A stretch of DNA of 64,000 nucleotides from Lagopus muta (lineage: Eukaryota; Chordata; Aves; Galliformes; Phasianidae), in the NCBI RefSeq assembly GCF_023343835.1, contig NC_064437.1, positions 25,705,001 through 25,769,000 on the forward strand, in the 5' to 3' direction. Made by a program: the position numbers and the translations under genes. Shown here piece by piece: positions 1 through 13,000 of the stretch (the stretch's first letter is position 1; each line of letters opens with the position of its first letter). The notes below the pieces were generated by a model, which saw only the letters and a program-made list of their open reading frames with translations, was not told the origin of the DNA and made no database searches.

Positions 1-1703
1 GGCTGGGAATGCACTGGGCTGTAGAGCCACTGGGTGGGTCCTTAGCTTTGGCCATTGTTCCCTTTCTGGGTATTTCAGACTTTCAGTGCTCTGAATGAAG
101 GCTGAATTGTTGGGATGTTTCAGATGGGTCTGGTTTTGCCACCAGAAGAAGCCTTTGATGACTTCAGGCAATGGACACAGGCATCATTTTGGACACAATG
201 AAGCTGTTGGCTTGGGTGTGTGTCTTGTTTTGGAAATGCAGAGGGCACAACAGAGATCCTCTTCGAAGTTGCCTAGGAGAGTGGACGGCCTCAAGGAAAG
301 GTTATCCCCAGCTCCAGGAGGGCAGTTCTGCATGCTCATTAGCATGTTGAGGAGCTGATGGCCATGCTCCATGCAAGGGTGGGAGCCAGGGAAGATTTCA
401 GGTTGCACTGCACTCCTTGCTCCTTTCCAATATTGCTGTCAACTTGGATTTGATGTGGTGGTGGTGATGCTATGGCTGACGTGACTGTAACAGAATGTCA
501 CTGCGAGAGGTGATGTTTTTCCCTCCATAGGGGTACTTCTTCGTTTTCCTTCCCTCTGGCTTACATGACAAACTTCAGACTCCCAGTGCCAACATCTGTG
601 TTGCCCAAGGGCCAACACACAGCACTGGGCATTGCTTTGTGCTGTGTCAGTGAGCAGCTTTGTGTCACCGCTGACTCTCCAACACAAAGGATTGCATGGG
701 TGTGACCAGAGGGTGACATGTGTCACTGAGACAAATCAGGGCAGTTGAGAGCTGCTGTGTTTGCCATCAAGGGGAACAAACCCTTACCATGCTGGCAACC
801 TCCTACAGCAGCATCCTGCTAGCCCTGTGGGCCATCAGGCCCCAACCTGAGCTAAATCTGAGAGATGGACAGATGTGTGACGATGGTTAAAGTCCTCCAT
901 GGACTGTCTTGCCTCCTCTAAGCAGGAGCTATCAGGAAGAGAGTGTCTGGCATGCTCAGCAGCCCCAGTGCCAACCTGCTGTCCTCAGGGGTGACTTCAG
1001 CAAAGCCCTTGTGCTGCTCTGCGTCCAGCTTTCATCTTCCAGCTGGGTATGGAGAAAGGCATGAATGTGGCTGCTGCTGCCAGGCTGTGCTGGAAAATGC
1101 GAGCAGGGGACACCTATATGTGTGCTTCAGGATCCAAGATCTTCATCTGGTGCTTGTTCTCTATTAGCCTCAATCCCCTCTTGCATCTTTTCCAGCTGAT
1201 GCCTGAGCCCGTTTTTGTTCTGTTTCCCTTTCTCCCTCACCTTATGAAAAATGGCTTTGCCATCCGCATCTGTCAGGAGTCTGTGCAGCCGAGCCCACGG
1301 CTCAGTGAGTCTACAAACGTGTGGTTGGACTGTGGGCCCCACTGACAGGCTGGAGCCGAATACCAATGTGCAGGAGAGTGAATGCATTCCCTTCTCTGCT
1401 GCTGGTGCCTCTGTTTGTTGGGTTTTTTTTTTCTTTTTTTTTTTTCCTATCCAACGGAGGTGTGAGAATCGCCTCTGGGAGCAATGCTTCCTTCTGCTCC
1501 TGTTCCGCCTTGCCAAGGTTGGGTTCTCTGCCATCCATCATCAGATGAGGCCTCGCCTCACTCCTGCATCTCAGCTGCTGATGGGAGTGCTGGGGAAAGG
1601 GAAGTGTTCCATTCTGCCTTCCCCACCAACCGTTCCTCTCTCTTCTTGCATCTCACCCACAGGTGCAGAGCAAGGCACTAGATAGGCTCGGGCCCAAGGA
1701 CAC

Positions 1704-1960
1704 TTAGAATCACAGAACCATGGAATATCCCAAGTTGGAAGGGATCCATAAGGATCATCAAGACCAACTTCTGACTCAACATAGAACCACCCAAAACTCA
1801 GACCTTGTGTCTGAGAGTTGTTATCAAGATGCTTCATGAACTCCAGCAGCTCGGTGCAGTGCCTGCTGCCCTGGTCAGCCTGTTCCATGCTCCACTGCCC
1901 CCTGGCACAGAACCTGTTCTTGATATTCAACCTGAACCTGATGTTTCCTTTGCTTGCTGG
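1704..1960 (-). repeat. CR1 LINE 3' fragment
   Basis: Antisense CR1 signature: AGAATCACAGAACCATGGAA, GTTGGAAGGGATC, and a downstream CTTGATATTCAACCTGAACC block. Diverged and 5'-truncated. Confidence 0.7.
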
Positions 1961-3395
1961 TACCAAGTGGTTTTGGAGAGAGTGGAGGTTGAGGTAGAGG
2001 AAGGTATCTGTCCAACCGTACATTCCTGCTTTAAAATGTGGTTTTAAATGGAATTTTCTGGCTGAGTTGAGTGAGAGCCCAGGTAAGATGTCACAGCACC
2101 CAAGTGCACATCTTAACCTCACTGTAACTCTGTGGAGTCACATAGCTGTCCACAGGAGGTGACAGCCTGCTTTGGTCCCACTAGGTTTGCCCAACCCCTC
2201 TCTGCTTGTTGAGTTTCCTGCAGTCTGCTACATGAGCCACTTCCACATCCTTGCTGTGCTGACACGTGTAGAGCCAGGTGGGCTCAGGGGAGTGGGCAGA
2301 AGATGAAAGGAATCTCTCCCTGCTCTTGCCACAGCACTCTGGTCAAGGAAGAGAAGCTTCTAGGAGGGTAGACCCCCTGCTTTGGCAGAGGAGAGAGCCA
2401 GCAGCTTGAGCTGAGCTGGTTTTTCGACAAGCAGATGGATGTTCAGCAGGGGCCCACAAAAACCTTCTAGCTTCAGGCTAGCTTCAAGCCCTGCAAACCA
2501 TAGCATTGTGCTGATGCAAAGAAAGCATCGTTCCAATGCTGCTTGGTCTGAATTACCTCTCTGGGGGGGCAGTGCTCTTCCCCTGTGCCTGCGTTCTGCA
2601 TCTGGCTGGGCAAGGCCATGCAAGAAGGGAGGAAGGCAGTGATGGCAGCCTCTTCCCACATCTCTACGCCGCGGGGCTCTTGGCGAGCTGGCGCAGTCTG
2701 CTCTGCAGGTTCTGAGTGCTCCTGCAGGTGGGAGCCAATTTGTCTGCATTCCTGCCCAGGTGCCATCTGCTGTAGGATTGCTTGTGAGAGGATGAGCGCG
2801 ATGGGGATGGCAAAGGGATGGTGGGAGAGAGGAGCCTCAGCCTTCCCTGCGTAACTTCGGCACTTCTTGAAGCCTTCGCGGTGGGGAAGTCACAGCCTGT
2901 CATTTGCTGTTCCTGGAGTGTGATGGGGAGCTGAGGCATTGCTAATAGCAAGCTATCATTTTAATGCTAATTTCTCAGCATTAGATCAGGACGGGGGAGG
3001 CACAGCCTTCAAGAAGGGAAATTAGCAGATGGAGAGGGGGGGATGTGTGAGGCTTGTTTTGCACCCAAGAATGGACCTCCAGGAGGTGGGTGATTAACCA
3101 CCACTGGGAAGATGGGGAGCAGATGCTGGGTCAGTCCCTGATGGCTGTGGGAGGGACGATTTCTTTCAAGGCTCCTTCCTGCATGGGTTTCCTGAGTGTG
3201 CCTCAGGCTTTGGGCCAGATTTGGAGTCTGCAGTTAGCCCTCGGTGCCTGGTGGCTGTGGGGTGCTAAAAGCAGTGGCAGGACTGTCCTGGTGGCATGGT
3301 TGTCCTTTAATGAGGGAGCCAACTCTACCAGGATTGTGTTTAGCTTCTCCTTTTATGAAAGCTCCCAAATCTAGGAGCCTGGATATCCATATTCA

Positions 3396-3500
3396 TGGGT
3401 TCATATAATTGTTTGAGTTGGAAGGGACCTTTAAAGGCCATCTGGCCCAACTTCTCAGCACAGAACAGGGACACATACAGCTCCATTAGGTGCTCAGAGC
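3396..3500 (-). repeat. CR1 LINE 3' fragment
   Basis: Antisense CR1 block GTTGGAAGGGACCTTTAAAG and CATCTGGCCCAAC with AGGTGCTCAGAGC. Confidence 0.7.
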
Positions 3501-3954
3501 ACTGTCTAGCCTAACCTTGGGTGTCTGCAGTGATGGATCTTCCACTACCTTTCTGGCAATACTGATGGACTTCAAAGAACGGTAGTTATGATCCTGCTGG
3601 GCTGGCTGCTGCAAAGCAGTAGTGCTGCCCAGCCTGGTGTTGCTCTCCCAGGTCACCAATGCCTTGTGACCAGGTGGGGTATAAAAGTCACCTGGGGCTT
3701 GTGGACTCCCCATCCCATCTCTTCTTATCTCCACATATTGGCAGGAAGCATGTTAAGCCCATGACCCATTCTCAGTGGTTGCCCAATGACTCAGCACCAG
3801 TTTGAGGAGGTTTACTTCATGCACATGTGGGATGTGGGTGGAAAGTTCCCTCTTGGTCTCTTGATGACTGAATCTGGGTAAGGGAGTTTGGCTCTGCCTG
3901 AGCACAGCTGGAGGTGGGATCCCACTCCTTGTTCTTGTGCTGAAATATTGAGTG

Positions 3955-4060
3955 GGAAGGATTTGGTGAGGCACTGGCATAAGCTGCCCAGGGAAGTGAT
4001 GGTGTCACTGTCCCTGGAGTTGTTCAAGAGCCATGGAGATGTGGCACTGAGGCATCAAAT
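3955..4060 (+). repeat. CR1 LINE fragment
   Basis: Sense CR1 block GCACTGGCATAAGCTGCCC through CCTGGAGTTGTTCAAGAGCC and GATGTGGCACTGAGG. Confidence 0.75.
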
Positions 4061-4244
4061 GGAAAAGCTGCTGTGCTGCTTCCCAGCCTAGTGTAGGTGC
4101 CTGGGAGCTCGTGTGAAGTTTGAAGGGAAGTGGATGGTGTTGTGGGACTGTAGGGCCTGCTTTCAGCAGTGTTGGCAATGGTCAGGGGTTCCTCTGTTAT
4201 TTCTAGATCTGTTTGGATCATCTCCAGCTAGATCAGATTGGTCA

Positions 4245-4300
4245 GAATTTGATCCAACCTGACCTTGAATGTCTCCAGGGATGGGGCATCTTGGGACTGA
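4245..4300 (-). repeat. Short CR1-like fragment
   Basis: Antisense CR1-like block TTTGATCCAACCTGACCTTG with GTCTCCAGGGATGGGGCATC. Confidence 0.5.
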
Positions 4301-5231
4301 AGGGAAATGAGCTCAGAGGCTGTGCCTGGCTGAGAGGGAATTGGCTGCCTTCTGATGAGGGCTGGCAGTGTATTAATGCAGGGGTGTATTTGTCTCCTTG
4401 TCCTCAGCATGGCAGATCTCCTGAAGACCCACCAGCCTGTGCTGATTTAGACCATCAGATTTATCATTTCAAACACATGTGGGTTTTCAAGACCGTTTAA
4501 AAACCATACTGGCATCTGGCAGGGAAATGATGGAGGAACAAAACCAGCCATGATAAAGGGAAAGAAAGCCAGCAACTGGTTAAGAGAGAGGAAGCCAGGA
4601 AGAGAGCATCCTGCCAGGAGGGCATCAGCACAAGTTGCTTTAGCACAGCAGCATTGCTCTATGTGCTTCCCAACTATCAGATCTGCCCCAGGGGAGAGCA
4701 TGACTCACTGTTTTTAGGGAACAATTTGCAGCCGAAGAATGGCTCCTGTCTTGTCTAGAGCTTCTCCCTGCCTTGGGCACAGAGATGAGCAAAAGCGAAG
4801 GGTTGTTTTATCCTAGCTGTGGAGAAGCAAACAAGTGGCTAAGTGAGGAAATCAGCCCCTTATGTGTGTCCATGAATAATATAATCAAGCAGTTTTGGGG
4901 GGGGAAAAATATAATCAGTGGTGTTGCTTTTCCCAGCTCATCACTCTGAATAATGAGCCTACAAGCTGGCTGGGGAGCTCCCAAGGGACACCTGTGTGCA
5001 GGAGATGAACACAAGACGCATCTCAGGTGGGCCAACAGCTGGAGCGCATTCTCTCTCTAATTTTCTACATCAGTGAGAACACAGAGCAGCACCATCCATC
5101 ATCGTCAAAGCCATCTTGAGAAGCCACCTCCTGCCTCTCCATCGAGGGACATTGCACCTCTGTGTCCTGCACGAGGCCGCAGGTGTTGCAACACTTGGTG
5201 CTGCAGGTATGGCTTCTCGGAGCAGCCAAGG

Positions 5232-5300
5232 GTCAGAGTATCATTTCAGTTGGAAAAAAACACTGAGATCATCTACCCCAACCACAACCTTGAGCTCTCT
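5232..5300 (-). repeat. Old CR1 3' fragment
   Basis: Diverged antisense 3' end: ATCATTTCAGTTGGAAAAAA and GAGATCATCTACCCCAACC. Confidence 0.55.
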
Positions 5301-6173
5301 TCCAGGCATGGTCTCCTGCTTGTACCAACCCTGCTCTGGCATTGTGCAGTTCTTACTGGCTTCTGTAGTAGCTGCTTTGTTTATTTCCACAGTGCCTGGC
5401 CTTTTGGTAATGAGCTATAATTCACCCTGTTTTACACAGTGCTTAGAGGTACCTGGAGCAGGAAAGGTGTGCTGTTACAAGCACCTCTCCAGAGCAGAGG
5501 TTGCTGATATCCTGGAGCTGTAGTGAGGAGGCAATGGGAGAGGTGGAAAAGGGGAACATTTCCCATCCCCCAGAGTGAAGGTGCAGTCTGGGAGGCAGCA
5601 TGCAGGTGCAGATGAAAGGCAGTGACAGGCAGACAGGGTGGAGGGATGAAAGATAGATTCTTTTTTTTAAACCTGCTTTCCTCTCTTTCCCTTCTTTATA
5701 GCCTGTTTTTATAGAGACTGCATGAGGAACACACTTTTTTATTAGCGGCTTAGGAGTGGAGAGTAATAAAGATTAATTTTTTAAATAATTCCTTGCATTA
5801 TCTTTTAATTTCCTGTGGCAGGGTTTGACTTTTAAATCTGCAGACAGAGTTAACCACTCGTGTGCTCATTGCTTTGAGAGCAGCAGCCAAAGAACTGTGG
5901 GGTTGGGGAAACTGGGAGAGGTCCCAAAGCCAAGCCTGGAGGTTCAGCCTCTCCTGAGTTGGCCATGGCCACATCTGCCCGTGGCTATAAAGATTGGCCA
6001 AGATTAGCAGCACTGGACAACAGCTCTCTGCCAGGAAAGTGCAAATCTAACCCATCCTGCAGCTTGTGAGCTCTGCTTTGCATTGGCATCAATGTTGAAT
6101 ATGCTGTTAGGAAGGAGAAAGAAGAAACCCAGTGCCCTTCTCTGCTGCTGTGGGTGATGAATCCTTCCTGGTC

Positions 6174-6300
6174 TCCATAGAATTCTTTGAGGTGGAAGGG
6201 ACATTTAAAAGTCTTCTGGTCCATTTCTCCTGCAATGAACAGCTCGATCAGGTGCTCAGAGCCCCATCCAGCCTGACCTTCATAGAATCATTAATGTTGG
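6174..6300 (-). repeat. CR1 LINE 3' fragment
   Basis: Antisense CR1: CATAGAATTCTTTGAGGTGG, AAGGGACATTTAAAAG, and AGGTGCTCAGAGCCCCATCC. Confidence 0.7.
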
Positions 6301-8217
6301 ACACACTCAGGAAGAGCAGAAGAAAGACAAGCCTTATGGATGCTCCTCATCTGCATCACATGTCCACTCCACCTGGCTTGGTCTTGGGGTGTCCCACCAC
6401 AACTCCCATTGCAATGCAGAACCCTGGCTGCTCTCTTGGGATGGATGCTTTGGGGCTTGCAGGATGCTTCACTGGGAATCATCAGCCTTTCCTTGTTCTG
6501 GAGACACCAGCAGAAAAGGCTGAAACAGTGTAGTCACCCACAGGGGGAAACTGAGGCACAAAAAGGTGCTATGATGGCCATGTAAGACATGTGTGCATCC
6601 CTTCCTCTGCATTCAGGGCACTGGGAAAAGAGAAGGGTCATTCCTACCTGTCAATAGCTGCCCAAAAACAGAGACCTCATCCCTTGGTTGTGGCTCTTCT
6701 TTTATTTTTTCTCTTCTAAAGTCACGTGGAGGAAAATGGAAATAAAGAGCAGCAGGGAGAGAGCTGTTAAAAAGCTTAAAGCTGTCACAAGGCATTGGTT
6801 AGTTTATGTGCAGTGAAGTATACAAACAAGTTTTCAGCTTGTTGGTTGGAGCCAAGGAGCTTTTTTTGTGTGTGTGTGATAAATATGTTTTATGGGTCTT
6901 TTATGGGATTTTTTAAAATGGCTGTCCCAATAAATTATTTACCGAGGTAATAAAAGATCAAGGAAATTGTTCCAACCGTATCACCGAGCATCTTAAATCC
7001 TGGGGTTTTACTGGGGTGTGAGGACCCCTTGAGTTCCCCTGGCCCTATAAAACTAGCTGGGGCGCGCTGCTTTCCTCCTGCATGAACACAGAGAGCATCC
7101 CCATGGGCTCCTTGGGCACCTGGTGCCACGTGCAAGCCAGCAAGAGTGAAGAGCAGCCCAACGTAGTCATAGCAGAGGTGAAATAAAATGTGATGGTGTT
7201 CTGGTGATAGAAATGCATCTTTTTAGGGCATAGCATCAGGCTTTAAGGGGCTCATTGCTTTTCCTTCCCGCTCCTCCCAGGGGATGGAGGAAGTCAAGGG
7301 CTGGGATCTCACTGCCAAGGGGTCCTTGGCTGCATCCCAGGCTTGCTGTGCTAACAGGGATCAGCATCACTCTCTGGTAGGGCTTACAGAGCATCCCGTT
7401 GTTAGGGCTGCGGCAGAGTGAGATGCATCCCCACGAAGTCAGCCAGTCATAAATAAATGCAGTCCGGATTTGAGATGCAATTTCTGAGGCTTGAAAGAGA
7501 TGGTGCTGGAGTGGCCTTCAAAAGAGATCGTGGGAGGGAGGGGACATCCGCCGCTTCAAGATCGTTCTCAATATTCATAGGAGGGATTATTCATTCAGAA
7601 GCTTTCCAGAAGAGAGAGTCCTTGGATATCTGGTGTGTTGAAGTGGGACTGGACTGATCTTTGCTTATGCTGCCTTTATGCCAACCTTATTTTTCTCAAT
7701 TGTGATAATACTGTGGGATGCTTACTGTGCCACACGGGGAGCTGGGGAAGACCTGGCTCCTGATGCTTCATTTGGGGGTGGGGTCTGGTGATGTCCCCCT
7801 TGGAAAGGTTCAGAGCTGGGCATGCATGCAAGCTTTCCACCCAGGAGGCAGCAGCTGGTACAGTGCTTTACATTTGCCTTTAATTAGAAGAAAAAAGTCA
7901 CGTTTCTCCACATACTTTTTAATTGCAAGCGTGTCCTGCCAGCTTGGTGATGGATACTCCGCATTTAAATACTGAGGTGGCCAGCATGGGGCAGCATGAG
8001 GAGTCCAAAGGATGTGCAGAGCAGCTCAGCATTTACTCACTGCAGATACAGCAGAGCAGCTCCACTGACTTAGGTGGCATTTCATCCTGGCTCACCTCCT
8101 CGGGATGGGAATTGGTAATTGAAAAGGATGGGGTGTTTGCCAGCAGAGCTGCATTCCCTTGGCAGCTGGAGCTGGAGAAGAATGGGATGGGCTGGGATCG
8201 GGAACCTGCATCAGGGT

Positions 8218-8605
8218 GTGACCATCTCCAGGATCCCACATCCATCTCTGTGGTCCCACATCCATCTCCGGTGTCCCACATGCATCTGTGGGTTCCCACA
8301 TTCATCTCTGGAGTCCAACATCTATCTCCAGGATCCCAAATGCATCTTTCTGGGATTTCAACCATCTTCAGGATCTCAAATTCATCTCTGGGTTCTCACA
8401 TCCATCCCCAAGATCCCAAAAGCATCTCTGGGGTCCCACATCCATCTCCAGAATCCCAAATGCATCTCTGAGATCCCAACCATCTCTAGGGACCCAAATC
8501 CATCTCCAAGATCCTACATCCATCTCTAGGATCCCCCATCCATCTCCAGGATCTCACATCCATCTCTAGGATCCCCCATCCATCTCTAGGGTCCTAAATC
8601 CATGG
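8218..8605. repeat. Minisatellite, 20-bp unit, about 19 degenerate copies
   Basis: Tandem variants of ATCCATCTCCAGGATCCCAC run for about 390 bp. The unit is not a multiple of three, so each frame cycles through all phases every 60 nt. This explains the long repetitive open frames seen on both strands; they do not look like genes. Confidence 0.9.
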
Positions 8606-9683
8606 CCACTATCCCATGTCACGTGGGGTCCCCCTGGGATGGCTGCAGCTGTGGCTGCATGCCCACTGTTGTACGAAGCCGGCTGTGCCATTAGCTGAGG
8701 GAGGAAATAAAATAGCGAGGGCTCCAAATGGATCCCAGAGGGATTCCCTGTAGCAATTAGGTTTATACTTGGAAACATATTTCCAATCTTTACAGTCTGC
8801 TCTCTGTGTTTGAAATAATTTTCTACCCAATAAACCTTAGTAGCCCCCAAACATAATTTCAGCGATGCATTAATTAACAACAAGCGACCTGCTGGTTCAA
8901 AAGCAGAGCGAAAACCAATGCATATATTACGCAGGAGCCGTATTTCTGAGCCACTCACAGGGGCAGCGTGTGGACACAGTGCTTTATTTAGGACATTACC
9001 TAAGGGCTAGGAGCATAGGGCAGCCTGCTCGCCGCTGACCCACACCTTCTGAATGGGGTAAGCAGGGATCTGAGTGGAGACAGCACTCTCTTTCCCAGGG
9101 AAATAGGAGAGCATAGCTGTGTTGGGCTATGTGCTCCCCCAGGCCCTAATGAAACCCCGGGTCCCTACAGGGGGCTATGGGACATGAGTCCAGTGTAGCC
9201 CAGGGTGAGCTGAGCCTGTAATCTCCTACTTCCTAACAGATGGGAGGCAGTACTACAGGCTGCCACTACCGGGCTTTTTGGCTATCGCTGGCTCATCCTG
9301 CTTTATCTGTTGCATGGGAAATATCCCACATAAAGCAAAGCAAAGCTGCAAAGCTGCTGTAATCCTCCCTAAAGCCACGCTGCCCCTCAGTGCGAATATT
9401 GCATTAGATGATATGCTTATTAAACTTGTTCAACACCGGTTCTACTTCCAGCCAGAGCCAATCGTCTAGAAGCTCTGCGAAGGTAATAATTGAACCATGG
9501 CATCCTTGATGTGGATTTGGGGAAGTAATTGTTCACACTTGCTCCAAGCTGTTTGATCAGTAGAAGGTGCAGTGATGGGAGTGGGTGGTGGGAGCCACGT
9601 CTCTTGCATATCTGGGCTGTTGCCGTACCTTGGAGACACCCAACACAGTATGCCCTGGTTTCTGTTGGCACACCAAGGGATGG

Positions 9684-10024
9684 TGTAGCGGAAGTGCTAA
9701 GGCTTGAAGCAGTGATTGAACACCTGGTGGGAAGGCAGGGCCAAACCAGGGGAGCTCAGGTATATGCAATGAAGGTGTGGAGGCCAGAAGGTGTGGAGCT
9801 GGGATCCACCTGTTCCCAGATCTCTTTTAAGGTCTGTCTTAGGGGACGCAAATATTTTGCTGGAGATCCCTGCATAGCTTAGGCTTTCTGAAGGTAAACA
9901 GCTTCTTTCCTTTGTTTCTGTGCCCTAAGCTGCAGCATTTGGGCTTATTGTTGCTTGCTGCAGTTTAGGGCTTTGCTACTCTGCTGTTGTAGCTGCAGTT
10001 TTCATGGTGTTACAGCATGTTACG
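9684..10024. repeat. Solo-LTR-like repeat, copy 1
   Basis: About 341 bp starting TGTAGCGGAAGTGCTAAGG. It matches 36073-36390 along its whole length, including blocks CACCTGGTGGGAAGGCAGGG, GGGGAGCTCAGGTATATGCA and GGGCTTTGCTACTCTGC. The 6-bp direct repeat GGATGG lies immediately on both sides (9678-9683 and 10025-10030), as for a retroviral target-site duplication. There is no internal coding sequence. The family name is not known to me. Confidence 0.6.
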
Positions 10025-13000
10025 GATGGGAACACTGTGGTCAGAGGAGGACAAGAGGAGGAAAGTCCTGGGTAGGAGATTAGTGTGGCTCACTCTTGTC
10101 CATGGCACTGCTGGCTCTGGGCTGAATTTGCATCTGGTTGGCCAAATCTTGTGCTGGGTTCATGGTTGTCACTTTACCCCCCAGCTCCTTGGCTCAGGCG
10201 TAAAGCTGAATTAACTTCAGCCAATTATATGAACCTTTTATGCTATATGAAGCTCTCTCCTATTGATTCCACTTAAATCCTTCAGAGGGAAAAAGGTGCA
10301 ATTTTAAATTTAGCACGATTGCAAAAGGTGGCTATTTTATCGATCTCTGCAGTATCTCTATGAATTGCAGTGGCCTATTACTGGGGGAATCAACTCTGAT
10401 TTTGCACAATATGGGATCACTCTGGGCAAGCCCTTTCTGAGCCCAGCCCTGCCGAGCATTCAGGCACAGTGCTCCAACCTCACTGAGTGAGAATGGGACT
10501 GTTGGCGGACTCCCATCCTACACCTCATCCCCTAGCCTCAGTCAGGGCATGTAGTGAATGGCTCTGTTAGCATTACACTGATATAAATTTAAATCCTTCT
10601 GCTGCTCTCTGCTCGCAGCCCCGTGTTTTCAGGAAGAAAGAGAATGGGGAACAACTTTTTTAATGAAGTACAGCATTTAAATTCTCTTTATATTTAGTCC
10701 TATCCAGAGCTCTTTATCCAAATGAAGCAGAAAGCGTTTACAGCTGTATTTTCCATCACACCAACCAAGGAATATATTCATTTGCAGTAACATGGCACTC
10801 AATGAAGTGGAAAATAAGCTCCCCAAATTGCTCTCGCTATGAAACTGTCTCCACAACGAGGAAAAGCCTGGTTGGAGACTACTGACCAGTCACTTTGGTT
10901 ATGATAAAAATTAATTTGGTCCAACACCTGAGCTGTGGCCGAAGCTTGGCCCCAGGATGGCTCTGCTCTGTGCCACAGGTGATGCCCATCGTCACCAAAG
11001 GGGCACTTTGTCCCTATGGCAGGACTTGCAGTGAATCTAAAACCACGACGTGGGGCGGGCATGGTGGTGGGTGCAGGCTGCCCAGAGCAGAGGGGAAGCC
11101 AGTGGGTTCCTCCTCCCTCTGCAGCTATCACAGGAGGATGTGAGTGGGACGTTAAGCAGGGACTGGTGAAACAGAGCGGAGGGGTTACTAATTGCTTGTG
11201 ATGTTTTGTCCAGCTCCATCAGTGTGAGCAACAATTGCTACTGGAAGTGCAATTAATAATTAAGCACCCAGCACCAGCAAGTGTCAGCAGGAATTCCCAG
11301 GACTGGCATCCGTGTTCTGACAGCACCAGCAGTGGGCAGAATGAGACCCCGCTGCCTGTATTGAGGCTCAGTGGAATGCAGATTCCTGCTGTTCCCAGCA
11401 AGGATGTTCTGCAGGAACAGAATGACTCGGGGTGTACCTCCATGAGCTGCTGAGAAGCATCGGTGTCCCCAGCCTTGGGTGCTGCAGGTCCTGGCTGAGT
11501 TTGGCTGGATGGCACATCCCTGTTCTTGCAGCAGAATGTGGTGTGCCAGCTGAGGATGGCAGCACATGGGGTGGCAGAAAGCAGTGCAGCACCCTTTTGC
11601 CTTGAAGCCTCCCCCCCACCCCCCAGATGGCCCTGCTGCCTTTCACAGCCTGCAGACCCTTCCTCGGCTCAGACAGCATCCTCTCCCCTCACAGCATTCA
11701 CTGCTGCTTGTCATGTCTTGGGGCACTCCTCAAGCTGGTGCTTGTTTTTCATTATATTTTGCCTGTGAAGATGTACTAATTTCTTTTTCTTCCCTCCTCT
11801 TGCTCTTTTTATTTTATTACAGATTTTAGGCTCTTCAAGAAACATCCCCAGCTTTTAGGGAGCGCAAAGCTTTTTCCCCAAGTGCAGATTTCCAACCACA
11901 GGGCTGACTGATGGTGATTCCCTTATTAAATTGCACTTAGAGGCAGCGACTGTCAGGCAAGAACGGAGAGAGCTTCTCCGATAAGTTGGAGCTATTCATT
12001 ATTAAATTATCTTCATTCACTCAAACAGCTCATTTTCATTGAATTAGATGAAAAGTGCTCAAAGCCAGCTGCTGCAGCGGCTCAGAAGCTGCCAGGAGCA
12101 CTGTGCACATGTCACTGCTGGCTTTAGTGGGGGATGGCTGTGCTCTGGCCATCCTTCAGCTGGTGTGACTGTCTTGGATGTGCTGGGCATTGCTTCAGAC
12201 AATGGCCCAACCCTGGGAACCTTGGCACAGCCGATCAGAGAAATGGAGCTGGTGGGAACCCACTCAGGGCTGGGGTGACCAAGAAAGGGATGTGTGGGCT
12301 GGTGTGACCTCTGGAGAGCTCTGCGTCTCCAAGGTTGAATGGATCTCCAATGGGGCTGCTTTGATGTGTAGGTCCCTAGTTCTTGGAATCTAGGTGTACA
12401 GAGGATTGGTTTTTGTCACCTCTGTCCCAACAAAGCACCAATCCCTCTTTTCCTTCTGTGTGAGGTAGATGCGTGGCCACCATTTAAACATGAAGCAGGT
12501 CAGGCTCTGGGTGCTCTTGAGAAACATTAGCAACAGCACCAGCTCCATTATGGATCTTTTTGGGACAATCACTCCAAAGCAGAATGTCCCATCAATCCTA
12601 TGCATTTTGGGAAGAGGCTGCATCCCTCCTATGCAGGGCAGGTTATGCCTTTGTGGATCACTGGAAACCCCTTCAGCTCATAGATCTGAGGCCCTTCACA
12701 TCTCATACCAGCACGGTGATGGAGTGGCCGCTTTTTTTTTTTTTCCCCACATGAGCATTCATTGCAGTGTTCCCATGGACATCCAGACCAGCTTGGTGCC
12801 AGCAGATGCTATTCCTTGCCAGCAAATCTCACCCAGAGAAATGGCTTTGATCAATGCTCTTGGATTTCAGACTTCAGCCTTGATCAAGGCAAGGGGAGGG
12901 ACTGGCTTGAACTCTTCAGGGACATTCCAGGAAAATAAACTGTGAGGAAAACCTGCTTCAAAGTGGGAAGTGGTGCTGTGGTGAAGAGGAGGAGGAAGGC

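Noticed and set aside
1127-1685. ORFs of about 100-144 codons in the first 2 kb
   Set aside because: They overlap each other in opposite strands around a poly-T tract, lack recognisable domains, and show no exon-like splice borders in phase.
6821-6850. Possible small hairpin around ACAAGTTTTCAGCTTGTTGG, considered as a microRNA
   Set aside because: The arms are too short and it does not resemble the known ASTN1-linked microRNA.
8033-8569. Long repetitive ORFs on both strands (up to 182 codons) around 8.0-8.6 kb
   Set aside because: They are translations of the 20-bp minisatellite in rotating frames, with no domain, splice logic or start context supporting a protein.
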